Positions 40,321 to 48,439 of a stretch of DNA of 51,888 bases are shown here, piece after piece (the stretch's first letter is position 1; each line of letters begins with the position of its first letter). A model generated the notes under the pieces. The model was not told the DNA's origin, searched no databases, and saw only the letters and a program-made list of their open reading frames with translations. Source of the stretch: Candidatus Cacconaster stercorequi (GTDB lineage: Bacteria; Bacillota; Clostridia; Oscillospirales; Oscillospiraceae); assembly GCA_018064925.1 (NCBI GenBank), contig JAGHUH010000026.1, positions 1-51,888 on the forward strand, written 5' to 3'. The position numbers and the translations under genes were made by a program.

Positions 40321-41199
40321 ATGAAGAAAGAAGGAAAGCGTGCATCCAATGTCACCGGGGGAGGAATCCTTGCGGGACTGATTCGCCGCTATTTCAGTCA
40401 TGATGTGGGGCGCGACAGTGCCGCACTGACATATTATCTGCTGTTTGCCATTTTCCCGCTGCTGGTGTTTATCAGTACTCTCCTGGGTCTGCTGCATCTG
40501 GATGTGGAGAATATCGTTGCCGTGGTGGCACAGCTTGCGCCGGAGCAGGTGACGGAGATCATCCGCAGCTATCTTATCTATGTGTCCGACAATCCCAGCC
40601 GTCAGCTTTTCTGGTTCAGCCTGATCTTTTCCGTGTGGTTTCCCATGCGCGCCACCAGTTGTCTGATGCATTCGCTGCGCAAGGCGTATGGCGCAGATCC
40701 ACCGGAGAATATTTGGCGCGGGCCGGTGCGCACCCTGATCTTTACGGTGCTGCTGATCGTCACCATTGCGGCGTCGCTGATGCTGAGCACAGTGGGTCGC
40801 CGTGCGCTGCAGTGGATCTCTCTGCGCCTGCAGATTCCGGCACAGTTTATCAATGTGTGGAACTATATGCGTTTCGTGCTGCTGGGCTTTATCCTGCTGA
40901 TTTTGATGCTGCCGCTTTATATGCTGGCGCAGGGTCGGCGTCGTCCGCTGCGCGAGATTGTGCCGGGCGCCATGGCATCGCTGGTGGCGTGGATGGTGCT
41001 GTCCGTGGCGTTTTCTTATTATGTGGAGAGCTTTTCACATTATACGGAGCTTTACGGCTCCATTGCCACTATCGTCGTGGCGATGCTGTGGCTGTATATG
41101 AGCGGTACCGTGCTGATCATGGGCGCGGAACTGAATGGGGCAATTTTGGAGCGCAAGAGCAGAAAGCAGTCGGAAAGAGCCCGGGAAGAACAGCCGTGA
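40321..41199 (+). CDS. YihY/virulence factor BrkB family membrane protein
   Basis: The protein has 292 residues from ATG 40321 (GTGAGGT upstream). Five or six membrane helices are visible, with the family signature SAALTYYLLFAIFPLLVFISTLLGL near the start and GSIATIVVAMLWLYMSGTVLIMGAELNGA near the end. The family was once misannotated as RNase BN; its function remains uncertain, with transport or envelope roles proposed. It stands alone, divergent from the XRE-type regulator and closed by a terminator. Confidence 0.9.
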   Translation: MKKEGKRASNVTGGGILAGLIRRYFSHDVGRDSAALTYYLLFAIFPLLVFISTLLGLLHLDVENIVAVVAQLAPEQVTEIIRSYLIYVSDNPSRQLFWFSLIFSVWFPMRATSCLMHSLRKAYGADPPENIWRGPVRTLIFTVLLIVTIAASLMLSTVGRRALQWISLRLQIPAQFINVWNYMRFVLLGFILLILMLPLYMLAQGRRRPLREIVPGAMASLVAWMVLSVAFSYYVESFSHYTELYGSIATIVVAMLWLYMSGTVLIMGAELNGAILERKSRKQSERAREEQP

Positions 41200-41229
41200 A
41201 GCGGATGAAATGATATTTTACAGCAACAT

Positions 41230-41274
41230 AAAGGACTTGCCGGACGGGAAAGTCGGGCAAGTCCTTTACTTGTT
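41230..41274 (+). terminator. Terminator after the YihY-family gene
   Basis: AAGGACTTGCCGGAC / GTCGGGCAAGTCCTT around GGGAAA, followed by TACTTGTTTT. The T-rich tail overlaps the likely -35 of the aro operon promoter. Confidence 0.8.
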
Positions 41275-41293
41275 TTCCGAAACGCGATAGAAT
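41265..41293 (+). promoter_or_regulatory. Possible promoter of the aro operon
   Basis: TTTACT (41265-41270), 17 bases, TAGAAT (41288-41293), about 28 bases before the aroB ATG. It overlaps the preceding terminator tail. No T-box or other leader element is visible. Confidence 0.45.
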
Positions 41294-41320
41294 AGAGAAA
41301 AATGCGAAAGGAGCGCGGGC

Positions 41321-42361
41321 ATGAGCTGTGTGCGTGTGGAGCTGCCGGAGCGCGGCTATCCCATTTATATTGAAAAGGGCCTGCTGGCGCGGTGCGGCAC
41401 CATGCTGCCGAAGTCGGTGCGACATTGGATCATTGTCGCCGATGAGCAGGTGGCGGCGCTCTATGGCGGTGCGGTGCAGGAGAGTTTGTGCCGCGCCGGT
41501 CGGACGGGAGAAGTGGTGACCTTCCCGGCGGGGGAGAGCAGCAAGTGTCCGGCGGTGTATGAGCGTCTGTGTCGCCGTATGCTGCAGCTTGGTCTGGATC
41601 GCGGCAGCGGCATCATTGCCCTGGGCGGCGGCGTGACAGGGGATCTGGCAGGCTTTGCCGCTGCCACGCTGCTGCGGGGCGTACCGCTGGTGCAGATGCC
41701 CACCACGCTGCTTTCTCAGGTGGACAGCAGTGTGGGCGGCAAGACCGGACTGAATTTACCGGAGGGGAAAAATCTGCTGGGTGCCTTTTATCAGCCGCAG
41801 GCGGTGCTGATCGACCCGGACTGCCTTGCCACGCTGCCGGAGCGTGAGATTCACAGCGGCATGGCGGAGATCATCAAATACGGCATGATCGCCGACGACA
41901 CCATCCTTTCCCTGTTGGAAGCAGACGAAGCGGAGATGACGGAGCTGATCACGCGCTGCTGCCGCATCAAGGCGGACATCGTGGCGCAGGACGAACGCGA
42001 TGGTGGTGTGCGGCGGATGCTGAATTTCGGCCATACCTTCGGCCATGTCTATGAGGCGTTGGGAGATTTCAGCCGCTGGACCCACGGCGAGGCGGTGGCG
42101 GCGGGCATGATGCAGATGCTTTTTTGGGAGGCATCCCACGGCGAGGCGGTATCGGAGCTGACAGGTCGGCTGGCGCAATTGCTTAAAAAGTATGATTTAC
42201 CCAGGGAGATCGCCTGTCCTGCAACCACGGCGCGGGACTATCTGCGGCGTGATAAAAAGTGCCGCGGCGGTGTGATCTCTGCTGTCCTGGTGACGGAGGC
42301 GGGACGAGCACAGCTTCGGGAACTTTCACCGGAGCAGCTAACGGAGGGATGGCGGATATGA
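41321..42361 (+). CDS. aroB: 3-dehydroquinate synthase
   Basis: This 346-residue NAD- and metal-dependent enzyme converts DAHP to 3-dehydroquinate, the second shikimate pathway step. Landmarks are the NAD-binding GGGVTGDLAGFAAATLLRGVPLVQMPTTLLSQVDSSVGGKTGLN region, LPEREIHSGMAEIIKYGMI, and the metal ligands in MLNFGHTFGHVYEA and WTHGEAVAAGM. AAAGGAGCGCGGGC precedes the ATG. It is first in a six-gene operon; its stop overlaps the aroA start (ATGA). Confidence 0.96.
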   Translation: MSCVRVELPERGYPIYIEKGLLARCGTMLPKSVRHWIIVADEQVAALYGGAVQESLCRAGRTGEVVTFPAGESSKCPAVYERLCRRMLQLGLDRGSGIIALGGGVTGDLAGFAAATLLRGVPLVQMPTTLLSQVDSSVGGKTGLNLPEGKNLLGAFYQPQAVLIDPDCLATLPEREIHSGMAEIIKYGMIADDTILSLLEADEAEMTELITRCCRIKADIVAQDERDGGVRRMLNFGHTFGHVYEALGDFSRWTHGEAVAAGMMQMLFWEASHGEAVSELTGRLAQLLKKYDLPREIACPATTARDYLRRDKKCRGGVISAVLVTEAGRAQLRELSPEQLTEGWRI

Positions 42362-43488
42362 ACTTGCGGATAAGTCCCCGCAGGCTGTGGGGCACGGTCA
42401 CGCCGCCGTCGTCCAAGAGCCTGCTGCACCGCGAGCTGATTGCATCGGCATTGGCGGGAGAAATTCTGTCGGCGACAGAAAACGCCGCCGAGGATGTACA
42501 GCGCACGGCACAGGCACTGCGCTGTCTTTGGCAGGAGGACGCGCCCATCATCGACTGCGGCGACAGCGGAAGCACCCTGCGTTTCCTGCTGCCCGTTGCC
42601 ATGGCGCGGCGGCAGGTGGGTGCGGTGTTCACCGGCAGCCGGCGCTTGTTGGAGCGCCCCATCCCCGATATCGGCGGCTGGCGGCGCTGTGAGGGCGGGA
42701 TTGAAGTTATGCGCCCGCTGACCGGAGGCAGGTATCTGTTGTCAGGTGATCAGACCTCGCAGATCATCAGCGGATTGCTGATGGCGCTGCCCCTGTGCCC
42801 GGAGGATTCGGAGATTATTCTGACCACGCCGCTGGTCTCGCGGCCCTATGTGGACTTGACGGTGGTGGTTTTGCGCCGCCACGGCATTGTACTTTGTGAA
42901 ACGCCTCGTGGATGGCAGATCCCCGGCGGCCAAAAATATTGCGCCGCGCCGTATCAGGTGGAGGGCGACTGGTCAGCGGCGGCGTGGTATGAGGTGCTGA
43001 ACGCTCTGGGCGGTGAGATCACCGTCAGGGGAATGAACGAGAAGTCATTGCAGGGCGACCGGCAGATCTGCGCCTACTGCAAGGCACTGCCGGATACGGT
43101 GGATGTGTCCCGAACGCCGGATCTGCTGCCGCCGCTTGCCCTGCTTGCCGCGTTGCAAAGCGGCAAGGTAACGCACCTGACAGGTGCGGCCTTTCTGCGG
43201 GGCAAGGAAAGCAACCGGCTGCACAGCACGGCGCAGGTGTTGAATGCTCTGGGCGGCTGTGTGGAGGAGCAGGCGGACGGCCTTGTCATCACCGGCGTGT
43301 CAAAGCTTACCGGCGGCTGCGTGGATAGCTGGGGCGATCACCGTATCGTCATGCTGGCAGCCTGCGCCGCCATGGTGTGCGAGGCGCCGGTAACGCTGCG
43401 GGATGCCGGGTGCGTCAGCAAATCCTATCCCGATTTCTGGAATGATTATGTGCGCCTGCACGGCGCGGTGGAGGTGACGGAGCCATGA
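42358..43488 (+). CDS. aroA: 5-enolpyruvylshikimate-3-phosphate synthase
   Basis: The protein has 376 residues from ATG 42358, chosen for the ATGA overlap with aroB and GGAGG about 10 bases upstream. It transfers enolpyruvate to shikimate 3-phosphate. Landmarks are PPSSKSLLHRELIASALA (phosphate-binding Lys), DCGDSGSTLRFLLPVA, GDWSAAAWYEVLNALGG, KESNRLHSTAQVLNALG and DHRIVMLAACAA. It is shorter than the usual roughly 430 residues, with compact loops (for example GDQTSQIISGLLMALPL). Its stop overlaps the aroC start (ATGA). Confidence 0.94.
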   Translation: MNLRISPRRLWGTVTPPSSKSLLHRELIASALAGEILSATENAAEDVQRTAQALRCLWQEDAPIIDCGDSGSTLRFLLPVAMARRQVGAVFTGSRRLLERPIPDIGGWRRCEGGIEVMRPLTGGRYLLSGDQTSQIISGLLMALPLCPEDSEIILTTPLVSRPYVDLTVVVLRRHGIVLCETPRGWQIPGGQKYCAAPYQVEGDWSAAAWYEVLNALGGEITVRGMNEKSLQGDRQICAYCKALPDTVDVSRTPDLLPPLALLAALQSGKVTHLTGAAFLRGKESNRLHSTAQVLNALGGCVEEQADGLVITGVSKLTGGCVDSWGDHRIVMLAACAAMVCEAPVTLRDAGCVSKSYPDFWNDYVRLHGAVEVTEP

Positions 43489-44690
43489 TGGACTATACGC
43501 TGTTCGGAGAATCCCACGGCCCGGTGGTGGGAATCTTGCTGCGCCATGTGCCGGCAGGATTAACGGTGGACGAGGCGTTTATTGCCCGGCAGATGGAGCG
43601 CCGCATGGCGCGAGGCGCATTGGCCACGGCGCGGCACGAGGTGGATCGGGTGGAGTTTCTCTCCGGCGTGTTTGAGGGGAAAACCACCGGGATGCCGCTG
43701 GTGGCCATCATCCGCAACGGCGATGTGCGCGCAAAGGATTATGATGCCCTGCGCGCCGTTGCCCGCCCGGGTCACGCCGACTATACGGCCTATGTCAAAA
43801 GCGGAGGTGGCAACGATTACCGCGGTGGCGGACACTTTTCCGGCCGTCTGACGGCACCGCTGACGGCGGCGGGGGCACTGGCGCTGACATGGCTGAAAGA
43901 ACAGAAGATCACCGTCGAGGCACAGATCGTGGACGAGGATGACCTGCGCCGCCGTGCTGCAGAGGCCAAAGCTGACGGCGACAGCGTGGGCGGACAGATC
44001 CGCTGTACCATCATGGGTCTGCCGGCGGGCGTCGGCGGTCCGGACTGGTACGATGCGGTAGAGTCCGAAATGGCGCGGCATCTGTTTGCCATCCCCGGAG
44101 TGAAGGCGGTGTCCTTTGGCGCAGGGGAAAACTTCGCGTCATTGCGGGGCAGCGAGGCCAACGATGCCTTCCGCACGGACGGTAAGTGCGTATGGACGGT
44201 CACCAATCACAGCGGCGGCATCAACGGCGGCATCACCAACGGGATGCCGGTGGTGTGCACCGTAACCTTCCGCCCCACGCCGTCCATTGCCAAAGCGCAG
44301 GACACCGTGGATTTCCGCGCCATGGAAAACACCACTGTTTCTGTTGCCGGACGGCACGATCCCTGCATCGTACTGCGCGCCGCACCGGTGGTGGAGGCGG
44401 CCGCGGCACTGGCGCTGTGCCAACTGATGGAGCCGGAGGCGGAAACGCTGGACGATCTGCGCCGCCGCATCGACGACACGGACGAGGAACTGGTGGAGCT
44501 GTTGGCGCGGCGGATGGAGCTGTCCCGCCGCGTGGGAGACTATAAAAAAGCAAACGGTCTGCCGGTGCTGGATGCCCGGCGTGAGGAGCAGGTTTTGCAA
44601 AGCCGCGGCGATCTGGCGCCGGAATACCGTCAGGCCGTGGAAGCCATCTATCGGGAGATCATGCGATGGAGCAGAGAAGAACAGCAATGA
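43485..44690 (+). CDS. aroC: Chorismate synthase fused to chorismate mutase
   Basis: Of 401 residues, about 1-315 are chorismate synthase: TLFGESHGPVVG at the N-terminus (slightly trimmed against the usual start), RPGHADYTAYVK, RGGGHFSGRLTAPL, SGGINGGITNGMPV, FRPTPSIAKAQDTVD and GRHDPCIVLRAAPVVEA. From about 316 comes an AroQ-type chorismate mutase helix bundle with its full active-site pattern: LRRRIDDTDEELVELLARRMELSRRVGDYKK, LPVLDARREEQVL and a final AIYREIMRWSREEQQ. The fusion would make chorismate and convert it directly to prephenate, favouring Phe and Tyr synthesis (inference). The usual FMN-dependent reaction should be intact. It overlaps aroK by ATGA. Confidence 0.93.
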   Translation: MMDYTLFGESHGPVVGILLRHVPAGLTVDEAFIARQMERRMARGALATARHEVDRVEFLSGVFEGKTTGMPLVAIIRNGDVRAKDYDALRAVARPGHADYTAYVKSGGGNDYRGGGHFSGRLTAPLTAAGALALTWLKEQKITVEAQIVDEDDLRRRAAEAKADGDSVGGQIRCTIMGLPAGVGGPDWYDAVESEMARHLFAIPGVKAVSFGAGENFASLRGSEANDAFRTDGKCVWTVTNHSGGINGGITNGMPVVCTVTFRPTPSIAKAQDTVDFRAMENTTVSVAGRHDPCIVLRAAPVVEAAAALALCQLMEPEAETLDDLRRRIDDTDEELVELLARRMELSRRVGDYKKANGLPVLDARREEQVLQSRGDLAPEYRQAVEAIYREIMRWSREEQQ

Positions 44691-45181
44691 AGCATCTGAT
44701 TTTGGTAGGTTTGCCCGGCAGCGGCAAGACCACCGTGGGGCGACTGGTCAGCGAAATGCTGCATCTGCCCTTTGCCGACAGCGACGAGTGGGTGGAGCGG
44801 CGGACGGGCCGCACCATTCCGGCGCTGTTTGCCGCCGAGGGTGAAGCGTACTTCCGCCGGGAGGAGCGTGAGGCACTCCTTACGCTGTGTGCCATGCCGC
44901 CTAAGGTGATCGCCACCGGCGGCGGTGCGGTGCTGGATGAAGAAAACTGCAAGCTGCTGCGGCAAAGCGGACGGGTGATCTTTCTGGACGCATTGCCGGA
45001 GGACATTGCCCGGCGCATCGGCGCGGAGGGGCGTCCGCTTTTGCAGACCAACACCATCGAACAGCTTGCGCGCCAGCGCCGGAAGAGTTATCTGGCCTGC
45101 GCCCATGTGACGGTGTCGGCGGAGAACGCCCAGGCGGCGGCAGAGCGTATTGTGGAATATTGGAAGGAGAACGAGGTGTGA
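44687..45181 (+). CDS. aroK: Shikimate kinase
   Basis: The protein has 164 residues from ATG 44687 in an ATGA overlap with aroC; an in-frame start at 44666 would lie deeper inside aroC. Walker A is GLPGSGKTT at residues 8-16. The shikimate-binding DSDEWVERRTGRTIPALF, the lid and adenine part GGGAVLDEEN, and EGRPLLQ are family motifs. It phosphorylates shikimate at the 3-hydroxyl using ATP. Its stop overlaps the aroQ start (GTGA). Confidence 0.95.
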   Translation: MKHLILVGLPGSGKTTVGRLVSEMLHLPFADSDEWVERRTGRTIPALFAAEGEAYFRREEREALLTLCAMPPKVIATGGGAVLDEENCKLLRQSGRVIFLDALPEDIARRIGAEGRPLLQTNTIEQLARQRRKSYLACAHVTVSAENAQAAAERIVEYWKENEV

Positions 45182-45609
45182 AATTTCTGATTATCAATGG
45201 GCCAAATCTGAATTTACTGGGCAGGCGTGAGCCGGAGATCTACGGCACAGCCACCTACCATGACCTCTGCCGTCTGATTACCCGCCGCGCCGCGGAAATG
45301 GACTGCGGCGTGACCTTTTGCCAGAGCAACCACGAGGGCACCATCATTGACGCTATTCAGCAGGCGGAGGGCGTTTATGATGGGATCGTGCTCAATCCGG
45401 GCGCCTATGCCCATTACAGCTATGCCATCCACGATGCCCTGCGCTCGGTCAGCGTGCCGGCGGTGGAGGTGCATATCAGCGATATTACGCAGCGCGAGCC
45501 GTTTCGCCGCATCTCTGTAACGGCCCCGGCGTGCACGGCACAGATCACGGGGCACGGCTTTGACGGCTATCTGGAGGCCATGGATTTATTAATGGAGCGC
45601 AGGAGATGA
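45178..45609 (+). CDS. aroQ: Type II 3-dehydroquinate dehydratase
   Basis: The protein has 143 residues from GTG 45178 (GGAGAACGAGGT upstream), overlapping the aroK stop. Type II dehydroquinase signatures are NGPNLNLLGRREPEIYG with the catalytic Arg/Tyr loop, FCQSNHEGTIIDAIQ, LNPGAYAHYSYAIHDAL and VEVHISDITQREPFRRIS with the catalytic His. It dehydrates 3-dehydroquinate to 3-dehydroshikimate as a dodecamer. Its stop overlaps the aroE start (ATGA). Confidence 0.96.
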   Translation: MKFLIINGPNLNLLGRREPEIYGTATYHDLCRLITRRAAEMDCGVTFCQSNHEGTIIDAIQQAEGVYDGIVLNPGAYAHYSYAIHDALRSVSVPAVEVHISDITQREPFRRISVTAPACTAQITGHGFDGYLEAMDLLMERRR

Positions 45610-46430
45610 AGAAGCTTTGTGTTATCGGCGACCCGGTCGCCCACAGCCTGTCCCCGCGCATTCAGCAGTGCATGATCGACTGTACGGGGGCGGCGTATCG
45701 CTATGAGATCCATCCCGTTGCCTGCGGGGAGCTGGCGGATTTCGTGGCGGAGCTGCGCCGTGGCGTGTGGGACGGCTGCAATGTGACCATGCCCCACAAA
45801 AAGGCCATTGTGCCGCTGCTGGACGAACTGACGGACGCGGCGGCAGCGTGCGGCGCGGTGAACACGGTGCGCATGGACGGCGGGCGTGTCATCGGCCACA
45901 ACACCGATGGACAGGGCTTTTTGGACAGCTTGACCGCCCGAGGATTTTCCGTTGCCGGGAAACGGGTGCTGCTGTTGGGCGCAGGCGGCGCGGGAGAAGC
46001 AGTAGCCGCCGCTCTGCTGGGCGCGGGAGTAGAAAAACTGTGGATCTGCAACCGTGATTTGTCCCGTGCTGCGGTATTGGCGTTGCGTGATCCGGTGCGG
46101 GTGGAGGCCATTCCGTTTGCTCATGATGCCATGTGTGCCGCCGCCGGTGCGTGTGACCTTTTGGTGAATGCCACGCCCCTGGGTATGTCCGGTAAGGCGG
46201 CATTTGCGGATCTGCGTTTTTTGGCGCAGGCAGGCCGGGATACCGTGGTGTACGATCTGGTGTACCATCCGCACTGTACGCTCCTGCTGCAGGAGGCGGA
46301 GCGGTTGGGCTTGCAAACGGTGGGCGGCATGGAGCTGCTGATCCATCAGGCTATGCTGTCCTTTGCCTTTTTCACCGGGGAAGCGGTGGACAAGGCGGCA
46401 ATGAAGCAGCGCATCTATCAGGTTTTATAA
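45606..46430 (+). CDS. aroE: Shikimate dehydrogenase
   Basis: This 274-residue protein is the last gene of the operon. Shikimate-binding GDPVAHSLSPRIQQ and NVTMPHKKAI (catalytic Lys) are followed by NTDGQGFLDSL, the NADP-binding glycine loop LLLGAGGAGEAVAAALL, an NRD element after strand 2, and C-terminal GMELLIHQAMLSFAFFTG. It reduces 3-dehydroshikimate to shikimate. With aroB, aroQ, aroK, aroA and aroC it completes every shikimate step after DAHP; DAHP synthase itself is not in the operon. Confidence 0.96.
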   Translation: MKKLCVIGDPVAHSLSPRIQQCMIDCTGAAYRYEIHPVACGELADFVAELRRGVWDGCNVTMPHKKAIVPLLDELTDAAAACGAVNTVRMDGGRVIGHNTDGQGFLDSLTARGFSVAGKRVLLLGAGGAGEAVAAALLGAGVEKLWICNRDLSRAAVLALRDPVRVEAIPFAHDAMCAAAGACDLLVNATPLGMSGKAAFADLRFLAQAGRDTVVYDLVYHPHCTLLLQEAERLGLQTVGGMELLIHQAMLSFAFFTGEAVDKAAMKQRIYQVL

Positions 46431-46433
46431 GAA

Positions 46434-46463
46434 AAAGCATCGCCCCTGCGGGCGGTGCTTTTT
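46434..46463. terminator. Terminator after the aro operon
   Basis: AAAGCATCGCCC / GGGCGGTGCTTT around CTGC, followed by TTTAT; also usable by the convergent minus-strand gene. Confidence 0.8.
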
Positions 46464-47154
46464 ATGGTTCCTGCGGCGGGGGCGGGGAAAAATGCGCAGG
46501 CGGAAACGGGCCGCGTTCCATGTCATACGGCAGGCAGAAGGTGGGAATTCCCTCGGCGGCGGGAGCAATGGCGTACATCTGATAGAAAAAGCAGAGACCG
46601 CGCTCCGTCAGATAAAAGCTGTGGGGGTTGAAGGCGCGGTTCAGCCGGGTGGGCCAATCGGGATGATAGCGGGAGATCTGCTGCTGTTCTTCCTGCTGGA
46701 TCTGCCCTGCGGCGAACTCTAAAAGCCGTCTGCGCACACCGCTGCGGCGGGGAAAGAAGTCGCGCAGTGTTGTGGGAAAGCCGCTGCGCAGATCCCATGT
46801 GTCCCCCCGCCGCAGAAGACAGCGGCGCGCACCGCTGCTTTCCGTGCCGGTGGTGTACAGACTGATGAGCGTCGGTGTCTGGCAGGTGATCTGCGTGTCC
46901 AACGCGGCCTCCCATTGGGGGAGCGCGGAGGCATTCTGCAGTGCCTGCCGATACAGCTCCTGCGCCTGCGGAAACAGCTCCGCGCGGCAGTATTGCACAA
47001 ACGCGCTGCTGTATGTGCGGTAGTAGCGATTGAAGCGGCGGCCGCCTTTTCCCTCCCAGAAGGGGAGCGTTGCCCGGACGGTCAGAAGCGGAAGCTCGTC
47101 GACGGAAAACTGTTGGTCATTGATGTACGGTTTTAGCTGCACCTGTCCCTGCAA
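46462..47154 (-). CDS. DUF3298-like protein, probable TTG start
   Basis: The protein has 230 residues from the TTG complementary to 47152-47154, chosen because GGGAGGG lies 8 bases upstream; the longer open frame to 47301 has no ribosome-binding site and an unlikely leader. The body shows the DUF3298/RsiV-like plan: ELPLLTVRATLPFWEGKGGRRFNRYYRT near the start and NPHSFYLTERGLCFFYQMYAIAPAAEGIPTFCLPY near the end, with a helical middle. Typical relatives are secreted or membrane-anchored, but no signal peptide is seen here. The C-terminal tail is proline-rich (PPAHFSPPPPQEP). Ligand unknown. Confidence 0.65.
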   Translation of the reverse strand: MQGQVQLKPYINDQQFSVDELPLLTVRATLPFWEGKGGRRFNRYYRTYSSAFVQYCRAELFPQAQELYRQALQNASALPQWEAALDTQITCQTPTLISLYTTGTESSGARRCLLRRGDTWDLRSGFPTTLRDFFPRRSGVRRRLLEFAAGQIQQEEQQQISRYHPDWPTRLNRAFNPHSFYLTERGLCFFYQMYAIAPAAEGIPTFCLPYDMERGPFPPAHFSPPPPQEP

Positions 47155-47245
47155 GAAGAACACCCTCCCGAATTGCTGATAAATCAGCTTATGCCGGGGA
47201 AATGCAAAAAGTGCGTCAAAACGGAAAAAACTTTTGCGGAAGTGG

Positions 47246-47274
47246 TTTACTTTCACAAAGTAAAATGTTAAAAT
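47246..47274 (+). promoter_or_regulatory. SigA-type promoter of the yerC-methyltransferase unit
   Basis: TTTACT (47246-47251), 17 bases, TAAAAT (47269-47274), about 68 bases ahead of the ATG at 47342. Confidence 0.5.
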
Positions 47275-47341
47275 ATCTGTCAATGAGACATGGACAACCA
47301 TTGCTTTTTGAGGTCAAGACAGGGATGGAGGTTATTACACG

Positions 47342-47674
47342 ATGGTAAGAGCTGCGAAATCCAAGATTGCGAAAAAGGAAAAGAGCGATCTGCTGTATCA
47401 AGCCATTCTGACGCTGGAAACGGAGGAGGAGTGCTATCACTTCTTTCAGGATCTGTGCACCATTTCCGAGCTGCGCTCCATGGAGCAGCGTTACGAGGTG
47501 GCCACGCTGCTGAATGACGGCATGATCTACAACGATATTCTGGAAAAGACCGGCGCCTCCAGTGCCACCATCAGCCGCGTGAACCGCTCGCTGATCAACG
47601 GTGCCGGCGGCTACGAGAGCGTGCTGGAGAAGATGCAGGAGAAGAAGGAGAAGAAGGAGAAGAAGGAGCAATGA
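47342..47674 (+). CDS. YerC/YecD family TrpR-like regulator
   Basis: This 110-residue protein contains the TrpR-like helix-turn-helix of the YerC/YecD family: LYQAILTLETEEECYHFFQDLCTISELRSMEQRYEVATLLNDGMIYNDILEKTGASSATISRVNRSLINGAGGY. It ends with a run of EKK repeats encoded by three copies of GAGAAGAAG (47638-47664), an insert that may vary in length by slippage. The family is known to bind DNA, but its physiological targets are poorly defined. ATTACACG gives a weak ribosome-binding site. The stop overlaps the methyltransferase start by ATGA. Confidence 0.88.
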   Translation: MVRAAKSKIAKKEKSDLLYQAILTLETEEECYHFFQDLCTISELRSMEQRYEVATLLNDGMIYNDILEKTGASSATISRVNRSLINGAGGYESVLEKMQEKKEKKEKKEQ

Positions 47675-48411
47675 GCTGCTACGATCAGTTGGCTTCGTGC
47701 TACGATGCACTGACGGACGATGTGCAGTACGAAAAGCGGGCGGATTTTCTTTTGAAGCTGCTGCGCCGCAGTCATATCCCGGTGCACACCGTGCTGGATC
47801 TTGCCTGCGGCACCGGCACCATGACATGGCTCCTGACCGCACGAGGCTATGAGATGATCGCCGTGGACGGCAGCGAGGAGATGCTCTGCGCCGCCATGGA
47901 GAAGTCCGGCACGGTGGAGGGGATCGCCCCCATTTTTCTGCATCAGGATATGCCCCGGCTGGATCTGTACGGTACGGTGGACGCGGCCATCTGCTGTCTG
48001 GACAGTCTGAATTATCTCACCCACCCTGCCGATGTGCGCCGCACCTTGGAGCGGCTGCACCTGTTTGTGGCACCGGGTGGGATGCTGGTGTTTGACATCA
48101 ACACCGTGGAAAAGCTGGCGGCGCTGGATGGTCAGGTGTTTCTGGACGAGACGGAGGACACCTACTGTGTGTGGCGCACCGAATACAGCCGCGGTCTGTG
48201 TACCTATTATATGGATCTGTTCCGCCTGACGGAGGACGGTGCGTGGGAGCGCAGTCTGGAAATTCACCGGGAGCGGGGCTATACGGTGGCCGAGTTGACG
48301 GAATGGCTCCAAGCAGCCGGCTTCGGCGAGATCAGAACATACGGCGACATGAAGCTGCGCCGCCCGGCGGAGGGGGAGCAGCGGATCTATTTTTCCTGTG
48401 TCCGCCTTTGA
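47671..48411 (+). CDS. Class I SAM-dependent methyltransferase
   Basis: This 246-residue protein has the Rossmann methyltransferase core: motif I VLDLACGTGTMTWLL, motif II MIAVDGSEEML, AAICCLDSLNYLT as motif IV, and LHLFVAPGGMLVFDINT as post-motif. The C-terminal part is a beta-rich insert (YCVWRTEYSRGLCTYYMDLFRL) followed by the closing strands. It overlaps the YerC-type gene by four bases and precedes hslO by 28. The acceptor is unknown; small-molecule methylation is as likely as protein or RNA methylation. Confidence 0.85.
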   Translation: MSCYDQLASCYDALTDDVQYEKRADFLLKLLRRSHIPVHTVLDLACGTGTMTWLLTARGYEMIAVDGSEEMLCAAMEKSGTVEGIAPIFLHQDMPRLDLYGTVDAAICCLDSLNYLTHPADVRRTLERLHLFVAPGGMLVFDINTVEKLAALDGQVFLDETEDTYCVWRTEYSRGLCTYYMDLFRLTEDGAWERSLEIHRERGYTVAELTEWLQAAGFGEIRTYGDMKLRRPAEGEQRIYFSCVRL

Positions 48412-48439
48412 TTTTTCGATAATACGAGGTATTTGCGAT

